A stretch of DNA of 64,000 nucleotides, from assembly GCA_002803225.1 (NCBI GenBank), contig NXFV01000280.1, positions 62,001 through 126,000 on the forward strand, given 5' to 3'. Below the pieces are notes generated by a model that had not been told where the DNA came from, did no database searches, and saw only the letters and a program-made list of their open reading frames with translations. The position numbers were made by a program, and so were the translations under genes. Origin of the DNA: Gamarada debralockiae (taxonomy: Eukaryota; Ascomycota; Leotiomycetes; Helotiales; Hyphodiscaceae). This document shows positions 48,114 to 61,100 of this stretch, piece by piece; the stretch's first letter is position 1; each line of letters opens with the position of its first letter.

Positions 48114-49212
48114 GCTGGCGGGTCTGGGAAAGGGTTGAATATAGCTGTAAAGGCTAAATCTTGGAGATTGAGATCGCTGGCGGCGATCATGCACTTCCTT
48201 GAGTAACTGCTGAGACATTCAAGGAACGTAGAAAAAAGCGGAATTTTCGATCAGAAAGAAAGGCAATTTGAAGAAGGAAGAAGTGCATGTTTATGTTTTT
48301 GTCATAACATTGCCATCAACGTCGCCGAGCCCTTAACAGATGTTAGTAAGACTAGTCACCAAGCGCCTATTTTCAGCCTTGCGCTAGCGCTGACCTGAGA
48401 TTCACAACCCTTCGATCTTGCAAATGCGAGCCAATGAGAAAAGGGCTATCGTACGTCTCACGTAAAAGTAAGCAGGGGATTGAAGAGGCTAAGTTTAAGA
48501 CCAGGAATTGAATCGGGCTCGGACAAATAGACCGGAGACTAATAAAAATGAGACGAGGCTGCAGCCTTGCATTTTGAATGCGGAACTCCTTCAATTCACT
48601 CTTGTTTACTTGCTTTCGAAGTCCAATCATGTGAGATCCATCACCGTGGAATCTTGAATGTGGGAAACCTTGTCCTTCTCATTTCCGTCTTGGCAACAAC
48701 CCGCACACAGGAGTCCATGCTCCTCCACAACCACAATTCCTTATACTTCAACCCTCTTCTACTTTTAAGAGAAGAGTACCTGTGAGGAGCACCGTTACCA
48801 GATTTTGGCTACGGAATATTAGCCTCCATGAAATACCACTAATCAGATGAGCTGAAGAGGGACATATTGACGTTGTAGGGTGTCCCAAATGCAGGCGGAT
48901 AAAAAGGGCTGGCGGGTAAAATGAATTTCTCCTTCTCCCACTAACACGAAAATTCAAAACTCGAAGATTTTAAGCAACTAAAACTCACGAGAATGCCCAC
49001 TCGAGACATCTCGTTGAGGGATTTCACATCTGTGAGTTCGGCAGAAAGAGAGCTGTTCACAACGTCTGTGTCGACTCGGAAAACCAATCAATTGACGCCA
49101 ACACCTCATTATCGTCGGCTATGTCTATATTTCGTACTCTTTACCAGATCAATTGCCACCTCAGTGGCCAAAATCCAGAAACAAAGGGCCTGCGCATATG
49201 GTAGACATGGAC
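48114..49212. other. Intergenic, Ayr1-like 5' side / beta-mannosidase 3' side
   Basis: No coding region is supported. The ORFs seen are short and without motifs. Confidence 0.4.
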
Positions 49213-51834
49213 CTACAACATCCCCAAGTATCTCGTCTCGATCTTCGTCCCCTTATTCGCACCGGCGACGCTGATGCTGACGATCTCGCCAGGGACAATA
49301 TCCACCAAATTGTCATCAAACTTCACATCGTCATCCTCACACTCGAGCGCAACACCCTTGACCGGAACTTCTGCCGATACCTCCACCGTCTTGCCGTCTC
49401 TTGACACATCCGCAGTCAAGTGTTTTGCTTTTTGCAAATGCACGTATTTCAATGGTTCAGGCCAGTTGATATATCGTGCAATTTGCTTGCCCTCTTCAAA
49501 CAAATACACAGCAACCACGATGCGACCTTCTTCTCCCGAGTCCTTGACTTTGCTGGGTACATCCATGACGGTGATTTCTGTGCTGCGATTCTCCGGGAGG
49601 ACAAGCCCTGATTTGACAGTCTTGGAGTAGGTTTCTTTGCCTGTGATGACATCGAAAGCTTTCACTACTACATCGACTTTCAGATCTTCGAGTGTGAGGT
49701 TGCTGCCCCAGATCTCGATCTGAGTGGTCTTCTTAATGTATGCGCGGGTGTGCTTGTCTTTTGGCACAAGATGCTCTTTTCGGGTCACGCCCAAGGAGAT
49801 GGGTGCCATCTCGCGCTTCACGGTGTAGTATGCGAGCTTGGGCCTGAGGTAGAAATCGACGATCGACCAGGAGGTAACGGGCCAGCAGTCGTTGATCTGC
49901 CATACGAGAGCACCGCCGCAGTACTCTTTACCAGGGCCTTTCCACTGCCGTTTCCAGAGACGGTAGGCGCTTGCCAGGCATTCAGCTTGCATGAGTTGCG
50001 TTGAATAGATGAACTGTTCGAGAGGATCGGGTGCGTAGCGGAAGTTTTCGACAAGGTACAGAGCAATACGGCGTTCGTGGCCGTCCGCTTTGTTGTGGAA
50101 ATCGACGGTCGAGGATTGAGCGAACCTATCTGGATCATCCTTGCCCAAGGGAAGGAATGCGTCTATTGTCTTGATGTTGGGGAAAGCTTCCATGCCGAAT
50201 TCCGAGACGAACCTTCCGACCAACTTGTCAAAATTTTGGTATTTCTCCTGGGTGCCATGCCAGACGTTCCATTGATGCATATCACCAACAGTTGGATCAG
50301 TGGTATCTTTACCACCGTAAGGACTACCAAAGTGGTAATACGTGTCTGGAATCAGCTCTTTGCAAGCATCTGCGAGGATCTTCTCGTAGATGTATCTTGC
50401 CGGGAAATCTGTCTTCAGCCAGCTCTCTGCATCCTTGTTTTCGGGGTCGTATGTGAGCTTTTCTGACTCCTGGTACTGGTAATCCTCGTTATTTCCTGCC
50501 CAGATGACAATCGACGGATGGTGGCGGAGAAGTTTCACGTTTTCCTCGGCTTCCGCCTTGACCAACTTCAAGTACTCTGGGAATGCTGGATAATTTCCAC
50601 AGCCAAACATGAAATCTTGCCACACGAGGATACCGAGTTCATCGCAGGCATCGTAAAATGCTTGCTCCTCGAAGATGCCGCCGCCCCACACTCGAATCAT
50701 GAACTGGTTTCCGTCTGCTACCAACTTCACCCAATCATAATACTTCTCTTTGGTGATTCGCGGAAGGAAGTTGTCTGCTGGAATCCAATCGCTACCACCG
50801 CAGAAGATCGGGATGTTGTTGATCTGGAAAAAGAACGTCGTTCCCGGCTGATCAGTCATTGATCTTTGAACAAGTTCTGCCCTTCTCAGACCGAACTTTT
50901 TGCTCTCTGAATCGACTTCTGAACTACCATCGAGAAGAGTAGCAGTGATTGTGTATAGGGGTTGCTCTCCATATCGAATTGGGTACCACAACGCAGGATC
51001 TTCGATTTTGAAAGTGTGCGTAGCATGACCCTTTAACACCTTCATCGTTTTCGAAGCCAATTCCTTGCCATCTAATGATATATCGAACTTGACTTCCGAC
51101 GCCGTACCTTCTATATCTGCCTTCGCAACAAATTCTGCGGATTTCAGGGACTCGTCGACGTTGCTCGTAAAGTAGAGGTCCGAAATTCGCGAGGAGAAGA
51201 TCTCGAGATTGATTGGCCGCCAAGGTCCGCAAGTCATGAGTGTTGGTCCCCAATCCCATCCCTATTTCAATTTCGTTAGCATGGCATGCATAGAGGAAAG
51301 GGGGTTACATACCCAGTGATATTGTGCCTTTCGGACAGCCAATCTGGAAGTATCACCATTCCAGCACCCCCAGCTGTGATCTGGATGCGCCTCAACAATT
51401 GCACATCCCTTGAGATAGGCACTCTCGAATGTGATTTCCAGTTCATTGTCTCCTTCCTTCTTCAAATGGGTTGTGACGTCTACTCGTTCTGGAATGAACA
51501 TGCTCTCCGTTTTCAGGATTTCCTTGCCATTGAGAACAATTGTGGCGAATGTGTCTAATCCGTCGAATGCCAAAATCGCCTTGACGCTACTTCGCTCCTC
51601 TGCTGAGAGTATGGGGGAGGGGAACTTCGTCTTGTAGGTCCAGACGGCCTCGCCAATCCATTGCACATCGTTCTCGTTCTTGCCAATGAAGGGATCTGCG
51701 ATGATGCCGTTGGCGATGAGGTCTAGGTGGATATTCGTTGGGAATTGAGCAACAGGCAAGAACTTGGATTCCTCGTTATCTGCTTGCTTGAAAGTCCAAT
51801 GTTTATCAATGGGTGTTATGGTGCGTTTCGACAT
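49213..51834 (-). CDS. Beta-mannosidase, glycoside hydrolase family 2
   Basis: Exons 51313-51834 and 49213-51261 on the minus strand, 51-nt intron in phase 0, giving 856 residues. There is no signal peptide, so this is the intracellular type B enzyme. It has an N-terminal sugar-binding beta domain (FDGLDTFATIVLNGKEI; HSWGCWNGDTSRLAVRKAQY, then GWDWGP across the splice), a central TIM barrel and C-terminal beta domains. The acid/base Glu is in GNNE and the nucleophile Glu in SEFGME; RVWGGG and VWQDFMF are conserved barrel motifs. It removes terminal beta-mannose from mannan oligosaccharides or N-glycan core fragments. The start at 51834 (MSKRTITPIDKHW) is chosen over an upstream ATG at 51900 because homologues begin there. 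Confidence 0.93.
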
Positions 51835-53846
51835 TGTGGAAGAAGAGGGTCCAGAATTCTGTTGAGATTGAGGATGCGAGAAGGCGTGCTCCGTACGCAT
51901 CTTCGGTATGTATATACAAGTATGAATTGGCGGTGGACTACTGGTGGGAAAGTTGCAGGTGATGTGCGCCGGATCAGAAGCAGGTGGTGAGTATCATGCT
52001 TATCCCTGGCCAGTGAGTTTCATGGTTCATAGCTGTGAGTGCCAAAGTTAATTTGTATTGACCTGTACGTGGCCTAACAGGAGCTCCACACACGGAGACA
52101 CTGGTATGTTTTTAGATGCGGTGCTTTCATCCCGTAGTTGAAATGCGCGCGGCGTACTTCCAAGCTTCAGGATAAGCAGCGAAGAGCTATGATCTCGGAG
52201 TGAGGCGGCGGCGGGGGGTTGGACAGATGCGGTAACTAGATGCACTAGTAGAGTGCGGCACTGGTTGGGTGGGAGGTATGTGGGGAGGCATAGTAGTGGG
52301 AGATATGGAAGAAGGTGACTGGAGAGTGGAGGTGGGATGTCCGTTAGATGGTTGTTGACTGTGGCACGGCTGCAAGTCGTAATCCGAAGCTGGTTTACCG
52401 TCCTGCAGGGATAAAAGGTACGTGCATCAATGGCGTTAGCCCCTGTAATTGGCTATTTGGTCAATTCGAAGGTAATTCAACAGCTCATATTTAACCACTC
52501 CCATTCGAGTTGCTCTCGTCCAGGTTCAGGGACAGCTCTGTCATAGCCTTCTTCTTGGGGAGGGGCCTTGTGTTCCCAGCATGCCTGTACCTGTAGCCCA
52601 TCTCACTTTCTGTTTCGGAAGGAGTGATGACGAAAACCGAAGATATGGCGAGAACGAGGTTAGTTGGAGGCAATCAGAAAGAAAGCCTTTGGCATGCGGG
52701 ATTTCATTTGAGCGTGCCAGAGAGGAAATCAACAACCCAAACTAAGAGCACTGCTCTCAACGATCCACATAATCATAAATCTTTGGATCCATATGGATAT
52801 CTCACCAAAAATCTACCAAAAACAGCTATTGGACAATAACGAACCATACGAGAAAATTCACGGAACATCCGACGCACCCAGCATCCAGCATCCGAAATAG
52901 GCTCCGGAAGCAAACCCTCCGTTCGTCTCCAAAGGGGAACACGGCTCCAAACAACGACATCTCTCCGAATCTCTCGATGACATCCAAGCCTTTCTACCCA
53001 GCAAACAAGACGTTGCGTTCCCAATACTTCCCTCCGAGCGTTACTAGGATCCGCATCTTCTTATCTGCGAGAAATACAGGCAAAATATCAAAGTCTATTA
53101 TGGAAATGACCCGTTTGGCCATCAGCTGCCTCTCCCAGCTCGAATTAATCCGAAGTTCGAAACTTTTTCTTCATGATTTTTCAAAGGATGTGTTTGTACA
53201 TGAGAGAGGCCGAAGAGACCTCGGAAATTCATGCCGATCAGAGCATATGCACAGCAAAGCAGGCCCTATTCTGTTGAGATAAAAAGCGAGGTTTGACTAG
53301 CTTACCATACTTTGACGTTTCACGAAAATGGAAGACCTATACAAAGGTCCAATCCAAAGCGATCTTTTCGAACTCAATTTATAACTTCAATACAAGTTAC
53401 CAAAACACTCAAAATGGGCTCAAGACAAACGGCTCAACCCCTAATTCATGGGATCATGACCAAGTGGCCCACAGTCAACTGACACAAATAAACAGCCTGA
53501 ATCAAAACATCCGTTTTACCTGAAACATTTTCCAAGTTAAGTGATCAAGCTCATTGCGCAGGCTAAATATATCCCGAGGCTGAAGGAGTTTCTACCGATC
53601 TTGGTGGGAGTTCCATTGGTGCGATATCCTTCATCTCGAAGGTCAATACCACGTGAGTAATATAACACAGTGCAATTATGGCGTTGTTGGCTCGATGGCT
53701 TTAGAGTCAGTTGCTATTTGGAGGTCACAAGGCTCATGACTTGTCGTTTACGCTTGATGTGAGGTTCCTAAACACCTCAGAAGCCTGGAGCTAAAAAGAC
53801 AAACATATACATGAACTCAAGAAACATAAGTATTGTACAAAGCTAT
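51835..53846. other. Intergenic 2 kb, beta-mannosidase 5' side
   Basis: No gene is supported over about 2 kb. It holds the beta-mannosidase promoter and the 3' flank of the SDR gene; only short motif-free ORFs are present. Confidence 0.4.
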
Positions 53847-54998
53847 TCACATCTTACTCGGCATTCTCATTCCTCCATCAAGTCGAAGCACAACGCCATT
53901 TAGCATAATATTCTCAATACCCTGAGTCACGAGTTGAGCAAATTCGTGGGGTTTTCCCGGTCTCACTGCTTCTTATCAACATACTCTGTTCCAGGGGTTT
54001 GGGAAGGGGGTCTGAGGTACTCACATGGGAATTCCATCACTCTGGTCAAGCTGGCTCGGACTTTGTCGGACATCATAGCGGTCATTCTTGAGTCAAAGAG
54101 ACTGGGCGCGATAGTGACAACTCGAATGCCGTAGCGTGCGAGATCTCGAGTCATTGGGAGGGTGAGGGAAGCTATGGCTCCCTTGGATGCACTATATGCA
54201 ACTACGCATGAATGTTAGTAAACAGGACAGCAGTTTCAGCGGAGGCAACGCCTTACCTTGACCCGGCTGCCCATCAAACGCCGCTGAGGAGGCCACCATG
54301 ATGACAATTCCTCGTTCACCATCCTCTCCAACTGGCTTGGTCTTGGCCATATGTGGTAGGCATTGACGGATCAGGTCGATAGTTCCTCGGACGTTGACGT
54401 TCATTACGAAGTCGAAGTCATCGAGGCTGAATGGGTTGCCATCTCTATCAAGGATCTGTATGCTACAATTAACTTTGCTTGACTAGAGCAAGGGCAACTC
54501 TTTTACAGAATACGGGAGCTGTGATCCAGCCTCCTTCTATGCATGCCATGACGTGACATGGCCATAGATCTTGGAAGCTCTCCCACTCGAGTAGCTTTCG
54601 TAGAAAGTGGTTGCTTGAACATGCTGAATGATTAGAGAAAGAGGGCCTACCTTGGCTGGAGTTGAAACGCCCGCAGCAGCAACAACACCGCCAATCTCTT
54701 TTCCAGTCTCCTTCGACCAAGCCAGAGCACCCTTCACAGCCGCTGTAATACTTTCCGTCTCCAAAACGTTGCACTGAAAGAATTTGGTCTTCCCACCTCC
54801 TATCTCCTTTACGACCTCTTGGCCAAGATCTTCATTCATATCAAGAATAGCCACATAACCTCCCTTGGCACATATCTCCTCGACACATGCTTTTCCAAGG
54901 CCGGAAGCTCTGGAGGACCGCATCAGCAACCGTTTCCACCACTATTCCAAGACAACTTACCCTCCGGAGATGACAAATGTTCTTCCTTCAATCTTCAT
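53847..54998 (-). CDS. HSD10-like short-chain dehydrogenase
   Basis: Five exons on the minus strand: 54961-54998, 54651-54909, 54257-54455, 54025-54201 and 53847-53965, giving 263 residues. This is the size and layout of 3-hydroxyacyl-CoA dehydrogenase type 2/HSD17B10-like SDRs. The dinucleotide loop SGGASGLGKA spans the first splice; an Asp in AILDMNED after the second strand indicates NAD+. VVAAAG replaces the usual [25 protein letters not shown] and the catalytic YSASK follow, then a C-terminal [12 protein letters not shown] and LRLDGGMRM. It probably acts in mitochondrial or peroxisomal fatty-acid/branched-chain oxidation; the substrate is not provable. It is divergent from the Rab4-like gene with about 325 bp between starts. 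Confidence 0.88.
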
Positions 54999-55324
54999 TT
55001 TGTATTCAACGAATGAATAATCGATGAATCGAAGACGAAATGTTGAATCGCTGAACGAATTCCAACGTCTTATGAACTCAATCACAAGCCTCGGCACATC
55101 TCACGTGGGGGCGCTTTCCACATTCAGCCTCGCGCCGGAGATGACTTCACTCAAAACGCCGACGGCTGTGGACCTCGATAAGACAACCGAGACAACGAAC
55201 GTGATGCTGTCGCGCGTCAAAATCTATCAAAACAGGGATCCAGAAGCTTGAATTCACGACGACGACATCCAACACTTGCACATGAAGGCCTTGCACACTG
55301 CTGCACCATCGACTAGAAGACAAG
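54999..55324. promoter_or_regulatory. Short divergent promoter, HSD10-like / Rab4-like
   Basis: About 325 bp separate the two divergent ATGs, so both promoters share this stretch. No element is individually identifiable. Confidence 0.45.
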
Positions 55325-56486
55325 ATGGTGCGTCCAAGGAGATCATCGGCTGCTAGTGACGAGTCTGGGGGAACGGCGAGAGATCAGGTTGGTTGCACAG
55401 TGAATATGCAATGAAGAAATACTGATTGAGACGTAGGAATTGGGAAGCATGTACGATTACTTGGCGAAGATCATTCTCCTGGGTCCGAGTGGGAGCGGGA
55501 AGTAAAGAACACTATTCCTGGCGTATGCGGATCGAATAGCATGCTGACGGAGAATCACAGGTCATGTTTGCTACATCGCTTTGTAAAGAACGAGTGGAGA
55601 GTGCTTTCATCACAGACGATAGGGGTGGAGTTTGCTAGCAAGATCATAAGAGTCGGCACTGGTTCACGACGGAAGCGAATAAAGCTCCAAGTACGAAATT
55701 CCCTCATTGTCCTCCACTTCTGGATAAACGACTAATTGAGTCCAGCTCTGGGACACAGCAGGCACAGAACGATTCCGCTCAGTCTCGCGCTCCTACTACC
55801 GCGGCGCAGCCGGCGCAGTTCTAGTCTACGACATAGCCTCCCACAACACCTTCACTAGCCTCCCAACCTTCATGAACGACGCACGCGCCCTCGCCTCCCC
55901 AAACCTCACAGTCCTCCTCGTAGGCAACAAAGTGGATCTCGCAAACGAGAACAACTCTTTAATAGATACATCGCTGCCTCCTGCAACGCCATCTAGTGTC
56001 AGCAGCAAAGGCTCCTCATTTCCCTTCAACGCCGGCGGTTCAGTCGCTTCGAATACAGGGATGAGTCTGGGGTCTCAACTCAAAGCTACGGTTGCGCCTG
56101 ATGGACGAGAGGTATCTGCGGAAGAAGCGTCGAAATGGGCGAGCTCGGCAAATATACCTGTATCGGTGGAAGTATCTGCGTTATCAGGGGAGAATGTTGA
56201 CGAGGTTTTCAATCGGTTGGCACGAATGATTTTAACGAAGATTGAATTGGGGGAGATAGATCCTGATGATCCGATGAGCGGGATACAATATGGCGATAGC
56301 GGGAACTGGAATGGAGGCGCAAGTGATGGTGCAAGCATCAAGAGCGGAATGACAATCGAGGAAGGGGGAGGAAGGAGGAGGCGGAGACCCAAGAGTAGGC
56401 AGAATTGGGGGTTAGGCGGTATGAGGGAGTGGGAAGAGGTATTTACTTTGAGTGGGAGTCGAAGGAGGAGAGGAGGATGCTGTTGA
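55325..56486 (+). CDS. Rab4-like small GTPase with inserted loop
   Basis: Exons 55325-55387, 55437-55501, 55561-55690 and 55746-56486, giving 332 residues, much longer than the usual 210-220 for Rabs. P-loop GPSGSGKS at residues 37-44 (split by an intron), effector region [33 protein letters not shown], and [12 protein letters not shown]. The C-terminus ends in a basic run and GGCC, a double geranylgeranylation site. The [15 protein letters not shown] and [11 protein letters not shown] blocks are Rab4/Rab14-like, pointing to early endosome recycling. Oddities: Thr93 replaces the catalytic Gln of switch II (DTAGTE for DTAGQE); a roughly 55-residue Ser/Thr-rich loop follows NKVDL; and a Gly-rich linker with a long Arg/Lys stretch precedes the tail. 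Confidence 0.92.
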
Positions 56487-58168
56487 ATCCGAATCATTCT
56501 GAGCGTTGCTCGGAGTTTAGATTCTTCTTTATGTGGATTGCGAGCCTGCTTCCAGCGTTTTCCTTGGCAGGACCGAGACGAGCACGAACTGTTGATATGG
56601 ATAGATTATATTAATACTCCTGTGTGGATGAATACAATGGGATTTCTCAGAGCCTTGGTAGTCACGTGTATCATGGCAGGCGATTTTGAGAATATCTTTT
56701 GGATTGTTCAAATTCGTTGAACGATGGACATGAATAATACGGATGCGGATACTGATAGTGATTCGAATCAATGGATCACTCTGTGCCTATCAGTTCCAAT
56801 CCTTCGATCTGGCTCAATGATTTGCGCACCTTCTTCCCAGTATAGCCAGTATCAATGCCTCAAATCGGCTGAATGATGCAATGACGCTGATACGAACCAC
56901 ATTGTACCTGTCAGTTTCAATCCTTCAATTTGGCTGAACGATTGGAGACGTACCTCTCAGCATCGCCTAGCAGGCCGGTCTCAAAATGCTGAACCATTCT
57001 ACTTTGCCTCTCAATCGTCATAAAGTGGGGACCGGCTTGCGGATAGGATATTTAGGTACGCCTGACTAATGCTAGCTGTTTACTTACCAGGCTCGAAATC
57101 AACAAAATTTTCTATAAACTAAAGGTAATTATAAGGTAGATTTATTAACAGGCGCCTAACGACACTACTGTTTGGAGGACGTCCAGAGGAGGACAGGGAG
57201 AGTACCCAAATGCTCTCCTTTCTCAAACGCCTGTACGAGTGTCCCCTACAAACCTTCAGCAATTTTTACTGTCTGGAGAGCCGAGCTTGAGACTGAATTC
57301 GACGGTTTGGAGTTGTGGCCCCCGAGGCCACAAAACAGACGGCCACTACGACAGAGCACAGAATTAACGAAAGATGGAAAACGACTACCTGTGTAGGGCA
57401 CCGAGGTGTTCAATGGAACCCCTAGCACAATCGATCGATTGGAGCCCTCTGGGGCAGCGACGCAGTTTTCACGGCCTCGATTTTCGAACTTACACTCACG
57501 AAGATACAAAGTTATTTGCTCAACATTTACGAGTTTCTGAACACACGATTACTATATACCTACTCTTGATACGGCACATGTACCGAATATATATATGGAT
57601 GAAGGTCAGATTTAGAGGAAAGTCGCACTAGTAGGAAGGCTAAGGGTAGAGGAAGGTCATAAGTAGAGGTAGAGAGCGAGGGCAGGGAAGATTCGGGATC
57701 TCCCTTGAAGCAGAAGCTGGTTTTTTGGGTACAGTTTAGTGTAAGAGGCTGCTTTCTACATATTAGACTCGCTGGGATCCTGAGGGTTTTTCCGGACATG
57801 CTACTATAGTCTTAGACTTACACAGCACGTCAAATGGATCAATCAATCAATCAATCGACGCTACCTGTTTTAACCAAGGCGCTGATCACGCAACTAACCT
57901 TTTTAGGCCACTAGTATAGTATATTCCCATAAGGAACGCTAGCCTAGGGGTTTTCGGCGCTAATTGTTATTGTGTGAACTTTTATCACGTGCACAGCGGA
58001 ACCTTTTCGGGCTTACAAACGCATTCCCAACTGAATAACGTAGCGGTACGAGGATACCTTTCTTTTTACCCCCAATCTCTCACAACCGTTTCCCTCCAAA
58101 CATTCAATCAATCACCTAAATTGCAGCGTTTGAAACCTGTTTCGAAATCTTTCAGAAACACAGACAAG
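56487..58168. other. Non-coding stretch before NAD+ synthetase
   Basis: About 1.7 kb without a supportable gene. It contains diverged short repeats (56700-56985), a tetranucleotide ATCA repeat at about 57838-57856, and the 5' flank of the NAD+ synthetase gene. Confidence 0.45.
56700..56985. repeat. Diverged short repeats with GCTGAACGATT-like core
   Basis: Units at 56784-56822 and 56903-56945 match over about 38 bases (CAGTTCCAATCCTTC and CAGTTTCAATCCTTC, each followed by a GGCTSAAYGATT-type end). Weaker copies lie at about 56702-56726, 56844-56880 and 56970-56985. Spacing is irregular, so this is a decayed minisatellite or repeat cluster. No coding frame is associated. Confidence 0.45.
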
Positions 58169-61100
58169 ATGGGTCACCTCATCACCGTCGCAACATGTGT
58201 ACGTTCACCTTTTCTTCTCGGATGCAGCCTCAGGCCCTTCGTAGTGTCTGTGAACATAAGCCCTACGGTTTTGTCAATCACTGGCAATACGTACACGTGC
58301 CCTTACGGCAGTCTTAAAGATCTCAGCTTACATCCCCTATTTAGAGCTTGAACCAGTGGGCTCTCGACTTCCAGGGCAACCTCCAGCGGATTATTGAAAG
58401 CATCAAGAAGGCGAAGCTTGCTGGCGCTAAACTCAGAGTCGGTCCGGAGTTGGAAATCTGCGGGTACGGATGCTTAGGTCTGTTTTCCCTCGTCGAGTTA
58501 TCTCTCTACATATGCATCCGGCCTAGGAAATGAATTAATGACCACTTAGACCACTTTCTCGAGGATGACACAATCTTGCATTCATGGGAATGTCTGTCGG
58601 AGATCATTCAACATCCCGATTGCCAGGACATCCTTCTGGATATCGGTATGCCAGCGAAGCACAAGGTATAGACAGTCGGCTCTCCTATGTTACCCTTCCC
58701 ACTCCCAATTTCCGTTTGCGATTATTACTCATTTGGTCCTGATGTACCCCTATACGGGAACTTCGTACTCCGTTTACTCCTAAGACATCCTCATTAGGAA
58801 ATTACTGACTCTCCGTTTATGCAGTCTGTCAGATACAACTGCAGGATCATCGTTTACAACAAGAAAATAGTATGTAACTTCTGCCCCTTTCTCCCTCTGC
58901 GAATCAGACGGAAAGGTCCCTGAAACAGATTCTTGACAGCGTTCATACTTACTCCGAATACTTTAGCTACTCATTCGCCCGAAGATGTCATTGGCCAACG
59001 ATGGCAACTATTATGAGATGCGATACGTACGTAACTTCTGTCCCTTTCAGTTTCAGATAAAACCTGCACCCAAGAAACCCCCAAAGGAAATTGTGCTGAT
59101 CTACAGGTGCCAGTTTACCCCGTGGAAAGGAACCAGAGTCGTGGAGAACCATTATTTGCCTCGTTCCATCAGCAAGATGTAAATTATCCCTTGGTTTCAG
59201 ATAATAACGTGCTCCCGGGAAATTTCCTGATGAGTTTATGCTAACTCCGAGCTTTTTCAGAACGGGTCAGAAGACAGTGCCAATTGGGGTAGGTTTGGGG
59301 GTCCTATAGTGCGTGTGAAATGGGTCGAGATGGACTGACTCGCAATCGTCTAGGACGCACTCATTTCCACTTTAGACACTGCCCTCGGCTGCGAGACCTG
59401 TGAAGAGCTGGTAGGTGCTCGCATACTTTCCACTTGCGGCCGTGAAATGGAGTTTTCCACCCGTTTTTACCCATTTCTGCTCAAACCCTCCAACATCATT
59501 CTACCAAATAAAGGTATACTGACTCCGCGATATCTAGTTTACGCCACAGGCTCCTCACATTGCCATGGGCTTGGATGGATGTGAAATCTACACTAACTCC
59601 TCCGGAAGCCATCACGAATTGCGTAAGCTTCATACAAGAGTTGAGCTGATCGTCTCAGCAACTTTGAAGAGCGGTGGCATATATCTGTATGCCAATCAGC
59701 AAGGATGTATGTTTTCCACATCTCTTTTTTCTATCCCATTCCTGGATACCAGACGCTGACTCATAATCGCAGGCGATGGGGACAGACTGTATTGTAAGTG
59801 TGCTCGAAGCATGAGTAGACCTATCCTCATAATATTCAGACGACGGCTGCGCCCTCATTCTCGCGAATGGGAAAGTTCTCGCTCAGGGAAGCCAATTCTC
59901 CTTGAACAACGTTGAGGTTATAACTGCCACCATTGACTTGGAAGAGGTGAGATCGTACCGCGAACAGAAAAGCCGAGCAATGCAAACTCGAGATCAACCA
60001 AAGTATGAACGCATCGAAGTGGATAGTAAGTGGGCCCCTTGATTTGGCGAACGAGAGTAGCTAACACAGCTTTTAGTGTCCTTATCCAGAGAAGGCGATG
60101 AGGTTGACCTTCTACTCCATCCCACACCTCCTATAGTTGTTGTATACAATGTGCCCGAGGGTGAAATCGCGTATGGCCCTGCATGCTATCTTGTATGTTT
60201 TCGTCACCCACTGATTTGATACCTTGACTGAATTGGGACACTTTTAGTTCGATTATCTCCGCAGATCGTAAGCCGCCCTAGAATTGTCAGATTGCCCCTT
60301 TACTCACTGTGGACATTGCAGAAAGCAAGCAGGATTTTTCCTGCCCCTCAGCGGTGGAATCGATTCATGTGCAACTGCCGTTATAGGTACGTGAGGATTC
60401 AGTTTGTGCTTCAATTCAAATTCTTTCGTTAGTCATTCGGCTCACACCCCTATTGTTTGCTTCGCTATCACTTTGCCCCTTCCGTCCACCAAGTACAACG
60501 CTGACTACTTCCGGTGCAGTTCATTCTATGACACGGCTAGTTCACCAAGCAATAGAGTCGGGAGAGAACCCTCAGGTCCTTTTAGATCTGCACCGCATCT
60601 GTGGAGAAGAGGAAGGGAGCACCTGGGTACCCAAGAGTCCGCAGGAAATCGCTAATCGGATCTTTTATGTAAGAGCCCTCGAGTTGATACCTTCTCCATC
60701 GCCACTTAGCACAACAGCAGCTAATGTGCCTCCATGTCAACAGACCGCTTACATGGGCATGGAGAAGAACAGTTCTTCCCAGACCCGCAAGAGAGCTGCA
60801 GATCTAGCAGAAGTTATCGGTGCCAATCACTTGGACTTTGAGTGCGTATCTGTCTTCTCCCAAATCCTCCTACATGCCCCGTTGCTGGTTTAACTACCAT
60901 TGCCCGAGGACATACTTGCATCACATTTTTTTATTTCAGGCATGCTAAATTGAGTACTCCAGCATTGACCCAGTATACGACGCACAAGTGAGTACCTCAA
61001 TTTTTCAGATTATTATCTCCATTTTGGGATATTTTGCGAGGTATACTAACTCCGAAAACTTGCAGGTAAAGCTCTTTACTTCGACCACCGGTTTTGAGCC

